Part shown: in pieces, positions 42,483-50,282 of the stretch
Layout of the letters: every line of letters starts with the position of its first letter
How positions within the stretch are numbered: position 1 is the stretch's first letter
Origin: Salarchaeum sp. JOR-1
GTDB lineage: Archaea; Halobacteriota; Halobacteria; Halobacteriales; Halobacteriaceae
Direction of reading: 5' to 3'
Length of the DNA stretch: 64,000 bases
Assembly: GCF_007833275.1 (NCBI RefSeq)
Contig: NZ_CP042241.1
Span: 1,798,001 to 1,862,000, forward strand
The notes under the pieces: generated by a model
Told to the model about the DNA's origin: nothing
The model's database searches: none
Seen by the model: the letters and a program-made list of their open reading frames with translations, nothing else
Translations under genes and position numbers: made by a program

Positions 42483-43142
42483 TCAGGGCGCGCAGATGTC
42501 GTGCAGGTCGTCCAGCCCGTCGATGTCGTGGGTCGGCTCCACGTTCAGATACCAGTCTTCGCGGTGCGGTCGCCGGATGAACGCCGAGTCGATGCCGGCG
42601 TTGTTCGCCGCGTGGATGTCGGACTCGTTGTCCCCGACGAACAGCGCGTTCGTCGTCCCCAGGTCTTCCAGCGCGCGGTGGAGGTAGTAGGGATTGGGCT
42701 TCCGGCGACGCAGGCTCTCCAGCGTCGGCTCGCGGCCGTACACCGCGCCGAATCGGTCGGAGACGCCGTAGTGGTCGAGCACGAACTCGACGGTCGCCTG
42801 CTGGTTCGAGCTCACGACCCCGTAGTCGAGGTCGAGGTCGTCCAGCACGTGCAGGTCGTCGTAGAGGGTTTTGCGGCCCTCGTGGACCTCGGTGCGTTGC
42901 GCGAGCGTTCCCGCCCGGTCACGGATCTCCCAGAGTTGGTGGGGGTTCAGGTCGTACGCGTTACAAATCTCGTCGATGTCCGACGGGTCGACGCCCGCGG
43001 CCATCGTCTCGATGTGTTCGGGGTCGGGGTCGGTTACACCGAACTGCTTGAACGTGGTTTCGGCGGCTTCGCGCAGCACGTTGTAACTCGTCCGACCGAC
43101 GAGAACCCCGTCGTTGTCGAACACGACGGCGTCGTAGCTCAT
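42483..43142 (-). CDS. HAD family hydrolase
   Basis: The 219-residue protein has all four HAD motifs: motif I VVFDNDGVL with nucleophile Asp9 and Asp11, motif II VVSSNQ, motif III Lys in RRRKPNPYYL, and motif IV FVGDNESDIHAA. The helical cap between motifs I and II (about residues 15-85) is a class I cap like phosphoglycolate phosphatases. Substrate unknown, likely a small phosphate ester. A TATA-like element on the minus strand near 43165-43170 lies about 25 bases upstream of the start. Confidence 0.85.
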   Translation of the reverse strand: MSYDAVVFDNDGVLVGRTSYNVLREAAETTFKQFGVTDPDPEHIETMAAGVDPSDIDEICNAYDLNPHQLWEIRDRAGTLAQRTEVHEGRKTLYDDLHVLDDLDLDYGVVSSNQQATVEFVLDHYGVSDRFGAVYGREPTLESLRRRKPNPYYLHRALEDLGTTNALFVGDNESDIHAANNAGIDSAFIRRPHREDWYLNVEPTHDIDGLDDLHDICAP

Positions 43143-43211
43143 ATCAACGCTTGGGACTCAGCGCGTATAAGGGTTTCATCGCCCGTGGAGCTCCACCACG
43201 CACTCGGCCGA

Positions 43212-43235
43212 CGTACCGAACCGCCGTTCGGTACG
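43212..43235. promoter_or_regulatory. Strong palindrome between HAD and methyltransferase genes
   Basis: CGTACCGAAC and GTTCGGTACG form a perfect ten-base stem around CGCC. A second perfect palindrome GTGGAGCTCCAC lies at 43185-43196. Both sit in the 255-base divergent region between the HAD gene and the methyltransferase gene and could be operators or RNA hairpins. Confidence 0.45.
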
Positions 43236-43367
43236 CGTCCCACCCGGTCGCAGAGGCTCTGCCGGAGTCTTCGTGCCGGCGTCGGACGGCTCTATCGTAG
43301 CGGAGGAGGCTCGCCGCGCCCCCGGGTGGCGCGTGAGAGCCGGACGGAGCTCGGACGAGTCGCGGAG

Positions 43368-43374
43368 TATAAAG
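43368..43374 (+). promoter_or_regulatory. TATA box of the methyltransferase gene
   Basis: TATAAAG lies 24-30 bases upstream of the ATG at 43398. This spacing implies a leaderless transcript and supports that start. Confidence 0.6.
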
Positions 43375-43397
43375 GCCGGACGCGCGTGTTCCGGGGT

Positions 43398-44009
43398 ATG
43401 CGACCGGACGACGTCCGCGAAGACTGGGCGGAGCGCTCGGGGGAGTTCTCGCCGGAGTACTACGCGCACCTCGGGCCGAACGACGTGAGCGAGACGCTCG
43501 CCGACGCGTTCAGCCACTACCTCGACGACGACGCGTCGATCCTCGAACTCGGCTGTGGATCCGGCCGTCACCTCGCTCAGCTCCGCGATCGGGGATTCGA
43601 AGACCTCCACGGCATCGACATCAACGCCGAGTCGTTCGACGTGATGGCCGAGCACTTCCCCGGCCTCCACGACACCGGAACGTTCCACGCGGGCGCGCTC
43701 GAAGACGTCCTCCCCGAGTTCAAGGACGGCGCGTTCGACGCGGTGTACAGCGTGGAGACACTCCAGCACGTCCACCCCGAGGACGGCTGGGTGTTCGAGG
43801 AAGTTGTGCGCGTCACGGACGACTTGCTTGCCACAGCCGAGAACGAAGGGAACAACCCGACCGCGGGCGACCAGGACGTGAGTTACGTGAACGACGACTT
43901 CCCGCTCTACCATCGCGACTGGAAGCGCGTGTTCGGCGACCTCGGCGCCGCGGAACTCCTCTGTGAACCCACGTCACGCGACACGATTCGCGTGTTCCGC
44001 GTGCTCTAA
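43398..44009 (+). CDS. Class I SAM-dependent methyltransferase
   Basis: This 203-residue protein has SAM motif I ILELGCGSGRHLAQL near residue 50, the acidic residue in LHGIDINAES, and motif IV-like FDAVYSVETLQHV. The HVHPEDGWVFEEV region and ENEGNNPTAG follow. The fold is that of small-molecule or UbiE-like methyltransferases; the substrate is not recognisable. Start ATG at 43398 agrees with the TATA box. Confidence 0.82.
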   Translation: MRPDDVREDWAERSGEFSPEYYAHLGPNDVSETLADAFSHYLDDDASILELGCGSGRHLAQLRDRGFEDLHGIDINAESFDVMAEHFPGLHDTGTFHAGALEDVLPEFKDGAFDAVYSVETLQHVHPEDGWVFEEVVRVTDDLLATAENEGNNPTAGDQDVSYVNDDFPLYHRDWKRVFGDLGAAELLCEPTSRDTIRVFRVL

Positions 44010-44099
44010 TACCGGTATATCGACCGTGAGGGCGCGACGGCGTCGTCGAAGCGCTGAACGCCGACCACGCGAGCGCGCCCCCTCGCTTTTGGTCGAACT

Positions 44100-44369
44100 T
44101 TGGAGCGGGTGGACAGCGAAGGGCCAAGCTCCCCGAAACCCATCGAGGACACAGAACTGGTACACGTCTCTCGACAGCACATTTCACGCCGCCTGAGCGA
44201 GCTCGCTGACCACGGTCTCCGTCACCGACGCCGGAACGGCGTGTACGCGATGACCGAGAAAGGAGAAGCCTCCCTCGAGGGAGACTACGACGCGGACGCC
44301 GAGGCGTTCATCGAGAACCCCGAGGAGTACGAACTCGGCTCGACAGAACAGGAGGCCAACGGGGCATGA
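44100..44369 (+). pseudogene. Truncated winged-helix (phiH1 repressor-like) gene
   Basis: The frame reads VSRQHISRRLSELADHGLRHRR then GVYAMTEKGEASLEGDYDAD, the recognition helix and wing of haloarchaeal phiH1-repressor-like or MarR-type regulators, followed by an acidic tail. Homologues usually begin about 30 residues earlier with a conserved helix that is missing here. The only start in frame is a TTG at 44100, and a stop precedes at 44055. It is either a 5'-truncated remnant or a short protein using TTG. Confidence 0.55.
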
Positions 44370-44658
44370 TGGCGCGACGGGCGGGCCGTCGCAGTAGCAC
44401 GTCACGGCCGGGACACCCGTTAGCGGGCGCCGGGCAGGTTCGGCCGTCTTGGCCGGCGGGGAGACCGCAGTAGCGACAGACGGGAACGTAGGGGGTGCGC
44501 TCCCTTTCGAAATCGCGGGACGGCGAGGACTCGCACTCTCCGGGAGAGTGCTCTCGTTTCGTCGAGAGAGTGGGTCGAGAACCGGAAGTCGTGTTTTCGC
44601 GTTCGCTAGCGCTCGTGCTGTGTGTTCTCGAAATCCCGGTATGGCGTCGAGAAGTGGA
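44370..44658. other. Intergenic region with no supported gene
   Basis: About 290 bases lie between the truncated regulator and the tRNA-Ala 3' end. An inverted CTCTCCGGGAGAG at 44537-44549 is the only clear symmetric element. Frames here are Arg/Ser-rich with no motif. Confidence 0.4.
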
Positions 44659-44730
44659 TGGACTCGTCGGGATTTGAACCCGAGGCCTTCCCCGTGCCAG
44701 GGGGATGATCTACCACTGATCTACGAGCCC
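44659..44730 (-). tRNA. tRNA-Ala (GGC anticodon)
   Basis: Minus strand, 72 nt: acceptor GGGCTCG with CGAGTCC including the G3-U70 wobble that identifies tRNA-Ala, D arm GATCAGTGGTAGATC, anticodon arm TCCCC-CTGGCAC-GGGGA with GGC at 34-36, T arm GGGTTCAAATCCC and A73. No intron or encoded CCA. Confidence 0.95.
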
Positions 44731-44796
44731 TCGCGTTCCTTTGTTGGCCGGGGTTTCCATATAAGACCCTCGGTTCGGAGCCACGGGGGAAGTGAA

Positions 44797-44943
44797 ACGC
44801 TTTAGAGGCTCGACCCGGTCGTGTTCCGTAGGGAACAGCACGGCCGTACTTCCGACCTGCCATCCGATTGGGTGGCTTGGGAATGCGGTAGTGCCGGCAC
44901 ACCAGCGTGCCGCTTGCGGTTCGTGCGGTTCCAATCATCAACA
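44797..44943 (+). promoter_or_regulatory. Promoter and structured leader of the uS15 operon
   Basis: CGCTTTAGAG near 44797-44806 is TATA-like; initiation about 25 bases later would give a leader of roughly 115 bases, long for this genome. It contains a perfect hairpin TGTTCC-GTAG-GGAACA (44822-44837) and a second hairpin-prone segment around GTGCCGGCACACCAGCGTGCCGC (44890-44912). uS15 represses its own translation through leader RNA in bacteria; a similar control here is only a possibility. Confidence 0.45.
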
Positions 44944-45408
44944 ATGGCACGAATGCATACGCGACGCCGCGGGCAATCCGGTTCGGAGAAGCCCGTGGCC
45001 GACGAGCCGCCGGAGTGGAGTGACGTTGACGAGGACGCCATCGAAGAGCGCGTCGTCGAACTCGCAGAACAGGGGTTCGACCCGAGCCAGATCGGGTTGA
45101 AGCTCCGTGACGAGGGCGTGCAGGGCACGCCTGTTCCGGACGTCTCCCTGGCGACCGGGAAGAGCGTCACGGAAATCCTCGAGGAGAACGACGCTCGCGC
45201 CGACATTCCGGAAGACCTCCGGAACCTGATGGAGAAGGCGATCCGCCTCCGCGAGCACGTGGAGGAGAACGGTCAGGATCACCAGAACCGTCGCGCGCTC
45301 CAGAACACGGAGTCGAAGATCCGCCGTCTCGTGAACTACTACCAGGGCGACGAGGTGGACGAGGACTTCACCTACTCGTACGACAACGCGGTCGACCTCC
45401 TCGAATAA
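44944..45408 (+). CDS. rps15: Small subunit ribosomal protein uS15
   Basis: The 154-residue protein starts MARMHTRRRGQSGSEKPV, the basic N-terminal extension of archaeal and eukaryotic uS15 (S13e type). It continues with PEWSDVDEDAIEERVVELAE, ASQIGLKLRD-like PSQIGLKLRDEGVQGTPVPD, and the conserved four-helix core ending in YSYDNAVDLLE. It binds 16S rRNA at the central domain junction. It is first in an operon with a RecJ-like gene, pcc1 and eS1; the next ATG directly follows its stop. Confidence 0.97.
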   Translation: MARMHTRRRGQSGSEKPVADEPPEWSDVDEDAIEERVVELAEQGFDPSQIGLKLRDEGVQGTPVPDVSLATGKSVTEILEENDARADIPEDLRNLMEKAIRLREHVEENGQDHQNRRALQNTESKIRRLVNYYQGDEVDEDFTYSYDNAVDLLE

Positions 45409-46518
45409 ATGGCGGCAACGGGGCGGACTGCATCGTTCGAGTCGGCGGCGCTCGCCGAGCGCGTGCGTGACGCGGCGTTCGTCTACGCCGTCGCGCACGC
45501 CGACGGCGATAGCCTCGCCGCCGCGGGCCAGCTCGCCCGTGCGTGTGACGCGCTGGAGACGCCGTATCAGGTGTCGCTCGTGCGGTCGCGTTCGAGCGCT
45601 CGGTCGCGGGTCGCGTCGGTGGCGGCGTCGGACACGGCGCTCGCCGTCGGCGTGGACGCGGGCGAGGGCGCGCATCCGCTCGACGCGGACGGGCCGAGCG
45701 CGCTCGCGGCGTACGCAGTGGCGGATCGGCTCGCGACGGACGCCACTGACCCTGCGCTCGCGATCGCGGGCGCGGTCTCCGCGGGCTGGACGCCGCAGGG
45801 CGACCTGCTCGACGCGGTGTCCGTCACGCGACGGCCCGGCGTCGGGATTCCGGTCGCCGACCTCGCGGACGGCCTCGCGCACTCGACCCGCCTCTCGGGC
45901 TCGTTCTCGGGCGACGAGGGGATGGCGGGCGCGCTGCTCGCCGAACTCGGTCTGCCCGCGGAACTCGACGCGGACGCGCACCGACGGCTCGCTTCGCGGG
46001 TCGCACTCGACGTCACGGACGGCGCGCCCGCGAGCGCCGTGGACGCGCTCTCCGGCGTCCTCCGCCCGCACGTCGTCGACGACGCCTCCTTCGAGACTGT
46101 CGAGGGGTGCGCGGACGTGCTCGACGCGGTCGCGCGCACTGCGCCCGGCGTCGGCGCGGCGTTCGCGCTCGGTCGCGGCGACCGCGCGGACGTGCTCGAC
46201 GCGTGGCGTGACGCCGCGAACACCGTTCACGCCGCGCTCGCGGCCGCAGAGCCGGAGCGGTACAGCGGCCTCGTAACCGTCGACGCCGGCGACGCCGACC
46301 CCTGGCTGGTCGCACGCCTCGCTCGGGACTTCCACTCGGTGGAACCCGCAGCGCTCGCGCTCGGCGACGAGTCGGCGTCGCTCGCCACGACCGACGCCGA
46401 CGCACGCCGCGTCCTCGCGGCCGTCGTCGGCGCAGACCACGTCGGCGGCCGCGGCGACCTCGCGGCGAGCACGCATCTTACCGACGACCTCGCGGAGACC
46501 GTTCGGGGTGAACTATGA
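45409..46518 (+). CDS. RecJ/DHH-superfamily protein lacking the DHH motif
   Basis: The 369 residues occupy the place of the gene annotated as RecJ exonuclease in haloarchaeal uS15 operons. Motif I is recognisable as AVAHADGDSLAAAGQLARA near residue 28. The DHH motif expected after the third strand is missing: the corresponding ALAVGVDAGEGAHPLDADG has Asp but no His-His. The C-terminal DHHA1-like region with GGRGDLAAS near residue 348 replaces the typical GGGH. Loss of metal ligands suggests a non-catalytic, Cdc45-like role in replication or repair. That role is inference. Confidence 0.75.
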   Translation: MAATGRTASFESAALAERVRDAAFVYAVAHADGDSLAAAGQLARACDALETPYQVSLVRSRSSARSRVASVAASDTALAVGVDAGEGAHPLDADGPSALAAYAVADRLATDATDPALAIAGAVSAGWTPQGDLLDAVSVTRRPGVGIPVADLADGLAHSTRLSGSFSGDEGMAGALLAELGLPAELDADAHRRLASRVALDVTDGAPASAVDALSGVLRPHVVDDASFETVEGCADVLDAVARTAPGVGAAFALGRGDRADVLDAWRDAANTVHAALAAAEPERYSGLVTVDAGDADPWLVARLARDFHSVEPAALALGDESASLATTDADARRVLAAVVGADHVGGRGDLAASTHLTDDLAETVRGEL

Positions 46519-46754
46519 CGCGGGAGGCCACCGTGCGCACGCGCGTCGAACGCCCCGACCTGGTCGCGAACGCAGTCCGACCCGACAACACCGCCCAGAT
46601 GCAGACGGAGGTCCGTGACGAGTCGGTCGTCACGCACATCGAACGCCCCAGCGTGGGCGGCCTCCGCACCACCCTGGACGACTACACCGTCAACGTCACC
46701 GTCGCAGCCGAAGTCGCACAGCACGCACACCGATTCAACACTACACAACAATGA
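46515..46754 (+). CDS. pcc1: KEOPS complex subunit Pcc1
   Basis: This 79-residue Pcc1 protein starts MTREATVRTRVERPDLVANA and contains NVTVAAEVAQHAHRFN. Pcc1 dimers form the platform of KEOPS, which with Kae1, Bud32 and Cgi121 makes the threonylcarbamoyl-adenosine at position 37 of tRNAs reading ANN codons. It overlaps the RecJ-like gene and the eS1 gene by four bases each, so translation is coupled across the operon. Confidence 0.9.
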   Translation: MTREATVRTRVERPDLVANAVRPDNTAQMQTEVRDESVVTHIERPSVGGLRTTLDDYTVNVTVAAEVAQHAHRFNTTQQ

Positions 46755-47383
46755 GCGAACGATCCGTCTCCAAGAAGAACCAGCAGAAGCGGTGGTACAC
46801 CGTTCTCGCGCCCGAGCAGTTCGACCGCGCGGAACTCGGTGAGACCCTCGCTTCCGAACCCGAACAGGTCATCGACCGAACCATCGAAACGACGCTCGGC
46901 GAAATCACCGACCAGAGCGGCGAGAACAACGTCAAACTCACCTTCCAGGTGGACGACGTCGGGAGCGACACCGCGTACACGAGCTTCGTGAAGCACGAGC
47001 TCTCCCGTGACTACAAGCGCAGTCTCGTCCGCCGCGGCTCCTCGAAGATTCACGCGGTCGTCGTCGCGCGCACCGCGGACGACTACCGCATCAAGATTCA
47101 GCCCGAGGCGTACACGACGAAGCAGGCCGACGAGTCCCAGCGCAAGGCCATCCGCCGCACGATGATCGACATCGTCGAGACGGCCGCGACCGAGCGCGCG
47201 TTCGAGGACGTCATCGACTCCATCGTCGAGGGCCGGCTCTCCTCCGCCATCTACAACGACGCGAAGACCATCTACCCGCTCCGCCGGGTCGAAATCGGGA
47301 AGACGACGCTCGAAGCGCACCCCGAGGAGGTCTACGAGGAAGAGGAGACCTCGGTCGACGTCGACGAAGAAGACGAAGAGTAA
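46751..47383 (+). CDS. rps3ae: Small subunit ribosomal protein eS1 (S3Ae)
   Basis: This 210-residue protein starts MSERSVSKKNQQKRWYTVLA and contains FVKHELSRDYKRSLVRRGSSK and AIRRTMIDIVETAA, signatures of the eS1/S3Ae family, with an acidic C-terminal tail (EEEETSVDVDEEDEE). It sits near the platform and mRNA exit site of the small subunit. It is the last gene of the uS15 operon and ends directly against the stop of the convergent copper protein gene. Confidence 0.96.
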   Translation: MSERSVSKKNQQKRWYTVLAPEQFDRAELGETLASEPEQVIDRTIETTLGEITDQSGENNVKLTFQVDDVGSDTAYTSFVKHELSRDYKRSLVRRGSSKIHAVVVARTADDYRIKIQPEAYTTKQADESQRKAIRRTMIDIVETAATERAFEDVIDSIVEGRLSSAIYNDAKTIYPLRRVEIGKTTLEAHPEEVYEEEETSVDVDEEDEE

Positions 47384-47872
47384 CTACTTTTCCACGACTC
47401 TCACGTTCCCGACCATGCCGGCGGGTAGGTGGGGGATGCAGTAGTAGTGATACCAGCCGGGGACGTCGAAGACGTGCGTGTACGACTCGCTCGGCAGGAT
47501 AGCGCCGCCGCCTCCGACGTCCGTTTCGAAACTCTCCCAGGCGGCGGCCTCGCTCTCGAAGCCTCCGGACGCGAAGTACTCCGCGGAATCCGGGATGGCG
47601 TTGGATTCCCCGGTGACGGTGTGGTAGCGGGTGCCCGTGTTCAGCCACGTCACGGGTTCGCCGACCTCGACTTCGATGGTCGGCACGCCCGTGGGGATGT
47701 AGCCGGGGGCGTCCGCGGGCACGTCGATGGCCTTCGATTCGACGGGCGCGAACGCGTTCGACCGCATCGCCACGTCGTAGTCGGTCGAGTCCGCGAGCAC
47801 GCTCGCCGCGCCCGCGACTACGCCCGTCGCGCCGACCGCGCCGACTGCCGCCAGGAACGAACGACGGTCCAT
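47384..47872 (-). CDS. Halocyanin-like blue copper protein
   Basis: This 162-residue protein has a Tat signal (MDRRSFLAAVGAVGATGVVAG) and a cupredoxin domain with the full type 1 copper site: His84 in TRYHTVTG, Cys145 and His148 in YYCIPHLPAGM, and Met153. It should be exported folded with copper and act as a small electron carrier on the outer face of the membrane, as in halocyanins. No lipobox Cys is visible, so it may be held by the uncleaved signal or released. Confidence 0.88.
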   Translation of the reverse strand: MDRRSFLAAVGAVGATGVVAGAASVLADSTDYDVAMRSNAFAPVESKAIDVPADAPGYIPTGVPTIEVEVGEPVTWLNTGTRYHTVTGESNAIPDSAEYFASGGFESEAAAWESFETDVGGGGAILPSESYTHVFDVPGWYHYYCIPHLPAGMVGNVRVVEK

Positions 47873-47960
47873 ACACGACCTTTCGCCGCCGACCTAATAG
47901 GCGGCCCGATCCCGTCGCCCGATATAAACACGTAAGGACGCCGCTGGCGGACGACTGGGT

Positions 47961-48650
47961 ATGCGACCGCGTCCACGGTTCGCGGGCCGGCTGGGAGCGG
48001 CGGACGTCGCGACCAGCGTGAACGCCGGCCTCGGGTTCGCTGCGGTGGCCGGTGCGACGGTGAGCGTGTCGCTCGCCGCGCGCATCCTCCTGCTCGCGGC
48101 CATCGTGGACGCGATCGACGGCCTGCTCGCGCGGCGGTACGGCGGGACGCCCGTCGGCGAGTCGCTCGACTCGCTCGCGGACGTGGCGTCGTTCGGCGTC
48201 GCGCCCGCCGCGCTCGTGTTCGGCGCGGTCGCGGACGCGAACCCCGTGGAGTCCCCGGTGGTGCTCGCGTCCGTGGTGGCGGGCTCGCTGTTCGTCGCGG
48301 CGGCCGTCGTGCGGTTAGGACTCTACACCGCGTACGACACCGGGCGCGCGGAGACGCGGGGCGTGCAGACGACGCTCGCCGGAACGATTCTCGCCGCTGC
48401 CCTGCTCGCGGGCGCGACGCCGCTCGTGTTGCTCGCCGCGCTCACCGCGTTCGTCGCCCTGATGGTGAGTCGAATCCCCTACCCGGATCTCCGGCCGGCG
48501 CACGCGCTCTCGATGGGGGTCGTGCAGGCGCTCGCGCTCCTCGCGCCCGACATCGCGGGGCACGCGTTCCCTCGAGTGCTGCTCGCGTTCGCGCTCGCCT
48601 ACCTCGTCCTCGCCCCCCGGTTCTACCCGCGCACCGAAGGGAAACCCTGA
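47961..48650 (+). CDS. pssA: CDP-alcohol phosphatidyltransferase, archaetidylserine synthase type
   Basis: This 229-residue membrane protein has the CDP-alcohol phosphotransferase motif Asp50-x2-Asp53-Gly-x2-Ala-Arg58 ... Gly66-x3-Asp70-x3-Asp74 (VDAIDGLLARRYGG then GESLDSLADV), followed by five hydrophobic helices. The sequence matches haloarchaeal PssA, which makes archaetidylserine; PssA and PssD are needed for ArtA-dependent C-terminal lipid anchoring of the S-layer protein. A TATA-like GATATAAAC at 47920-47928 lies about 35 bases upstream. Confidence 0.85.
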   Translation: MRPRPRFAGRLGAADVATSVNAGLGFAAVAGATVSVSLAARILLLAAIVDAIDGLLARRYGGTPVGESLDSLADVASFGVAPAALVFGAVADANPVESPVVLASVVAGSLFVAAAVVRLGLYTAYDTGRAETRGVQTTLAGTILAAALLAGATPLVLLAALTAFVALMVSRIPYPDLRPAHALSMGVVQALALLAPDIAGHAFPRVLLAFALAYLVLAPRFYPRTEGKP

Positions 48651-48676
48651 TAGGCGTACTGACGGAAGCACTCTGT

Positions 48677-49981
48677 ATGAGCGACGAGGACGCGGATTCG
48701 GCCGACCAACCGGCCGAGAACGACGCGGACGCCGAGGCGGAGGCGGAGACCGACGCCGCGGAACCCGAACCGGGAACCGTCGCGGCGTTCGAGGAACGAC
48801 TCGACGACGCCGAGGCGGCGCTCGACGACGCCGAAACCGAGAGCGGCCTCGACGACGTGGACGCCCTCCTCGACGGTATCGAGTCCGACCTCGACGACGC
48901 GAACCTCCCCGAACCCGACGAGGACGAAGAGGACGACGACCCCCGCGAGGAGCTGGAGAGCCGGCTCTCGGACATCCGGAGCGGCGTCGAAGACCAGCGC
49001 GGCCCCTACGCCGAGGCTGTCGTGAGCGACGTGAACGGCGTGAAGACGACCGTGGAGGGGACGCGGTGGACGGCGAACGGTGCGGACGCCGTGGTGGAAG
49101 CCGTGCAGGCGTTCGCGACGGCCGTGAACGACACCGTCAGTGCGGACGTGAGGGCGCCGGACGACCTCGACACGGCCGCGTTCGACGACTTCGTGGCGGC
49201 AATCGAGGACGCCGATCTGGACGCGGACGAGGACGCCGACGAAATCGCCGCGCTGCTCGACGCGACCGACACGCTCGAATCCAGTATCGAAGACGCCGAG
49301 GAGTGGACTGACCTCTCCGTGCGAGAGCAATTGCGCCGAGACGGCTACTACGACGCGCTCGGCGGGAAGTTCAAGGACTTCCCGCCGGAGTGGAGCGCGC
49401 TCAAGGAATGGGAGAGACGCGACGACGCCGAGATGGTGCTCCTGCTCATCGAGAAGATGGGGGATTCAGAGTACATGAAGCGTCACGCGCTCGACGCGCT
49501 GACGCACATGGGGAACGAGAACGCGCTCGACAAGCTGAGCGAACTCGCGAACCGCCGGGAGATCCCGGCAATCGAAGCCATCGGAAAGATAGGGAGCGCG
49601 GACGGACTCAACGCGGTGCAGGAGTACACGGAATCCGAATCCAACCCGGAACTCCAGAAGGCGGGCCTTCGGGCGGTCGGGGAAATCGGGTCGGAGGAGG
49701 CGACGCAGGACGTGGCGAACCAGCTAGTCTCGGAGAACGAGAGCGTTCGGAGCGTCGCCGCGCGCTCGCTCGGCCTGCTCGGTGACACGCGCGCTATCGA
49801 CCCGCTCGCGGGCGTGCTCGCCGACGCGGACGAATCCGAGAGCGTGCGCGCGAGCGCGGCGTGGGCCCTCGTCCAGATCGGGACGAAGCGCGCGCTCGAC
49901 GCCGCCGCCGAGTACGCCGACGAGCGGAGTTTCCTCGTCCAGCAGGAAGCGCAGAAAGCCCAGCGCGCGCTCGACGCCTAG
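48677..49981 (+). CDS. Acidic HEAT-repeat protein
   Basis: The 434 residues are organised as an Asp/Glu-rich disordered N-terminus (residues 1-100), a helical middle with KDFPPEWSALKEWERRDDAE, and at least five HEAT-like repeats from residue 255 (HALDALTHMGNENALDKL, LRAVGEIGSEEATQDVANQL, AARSLGLLGDTRAIDPLAGV, AAWALVQIGTKRALDAAAEY). Repeats of the PBS-lyase/HEAT type make protein-protein scaffolds. No catalytic domain is present and the partner is unknown. It starts 26 bases after pssA and may be cotranscribed. Confidence 0.82.
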   Translation: MSDEDADSADQPAENDADAEAEAETDAAEPEPGTVAAFEERLDDAEAALDDAETESGLDDVDALLDGIESDLDDANLPEPDEDEEDDDPREELESRLSDIRSGVEDQRGPYAEAVVSDVNGVKTTVEGTRWTANGADAVVEAVQAFATAVNDTVSADVRAPDDLDTAAFDDFVAAIEDADLDADEDADEIAALLDATDTLESSIEDAEEWTDLSVREQLRRDGYYDALGGKFKDFPPEWSALKEWERRDDAEMVLLLIEKMGDSEYMKRHALDALTHMGNENALDKLSELANRREIPAIEAIGKIGSADGLNAVQEYTESESNPELQKAGLRAVGEIGSEEATQDVANQLVSENESVRSVAARSLGLLGDTRAIDPLAGVLADADESESVRASAAWALVQIGTKRALDAAAEYADERSFLVQQEAQKAQRALDA

Positions 49982-50214
49982 AGGAAAGTCGCGACGAACA
50001 GGCCGGCGAACGCGAGCGCGACGAGCAGGAAACCGATTCTGCCGACCCACGTGTACTCGCTCGCCTCCTGCGGGTTGAGCTGTACACTGTAGGAGCCGAA
50101 GTCGGTGTCGTACTCGACGTAACTCGGGAGTTGGAACGTTTCGACGAACAGGAGCGCGCCGCCGAGCGCGCCGGCGGCGTAGCTTGCGAGATGCAGCGTC
50201 TCTACGAGACCCAT
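49978..50214 (-). CDS. Small two-helix membrane protein
   Basis: This 78-residue protein starts MGLVETLHLASYAAGALGGA and has two hydrophobic helices (residues 5-27 and 58-78) joined by an outside loop YVEYDTDFGSYSVQLNPQEA that includes aromatic and Gln residues. It overlaps the HEAT-repeat stop by four bases in convergent orientation. Function unknown, but intact acidic loop and length suggest a conserved haloarchaeal protein. Confidence 0.7.
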   Translation of the reverse strand: MGLVETLHLASYAAGALGGALLFVETFQLPSYVEYDTDFGSYSVQLNPQEASEYTWVGRIGFLLVALAFAGLFVATFL

Positions 50215-50282
50215 GCCGGATCCGACGAACGCGACCGCAAAAACTCCGAGGGTTCATATCGGAAGGCGCGCCCAGACCGGCC

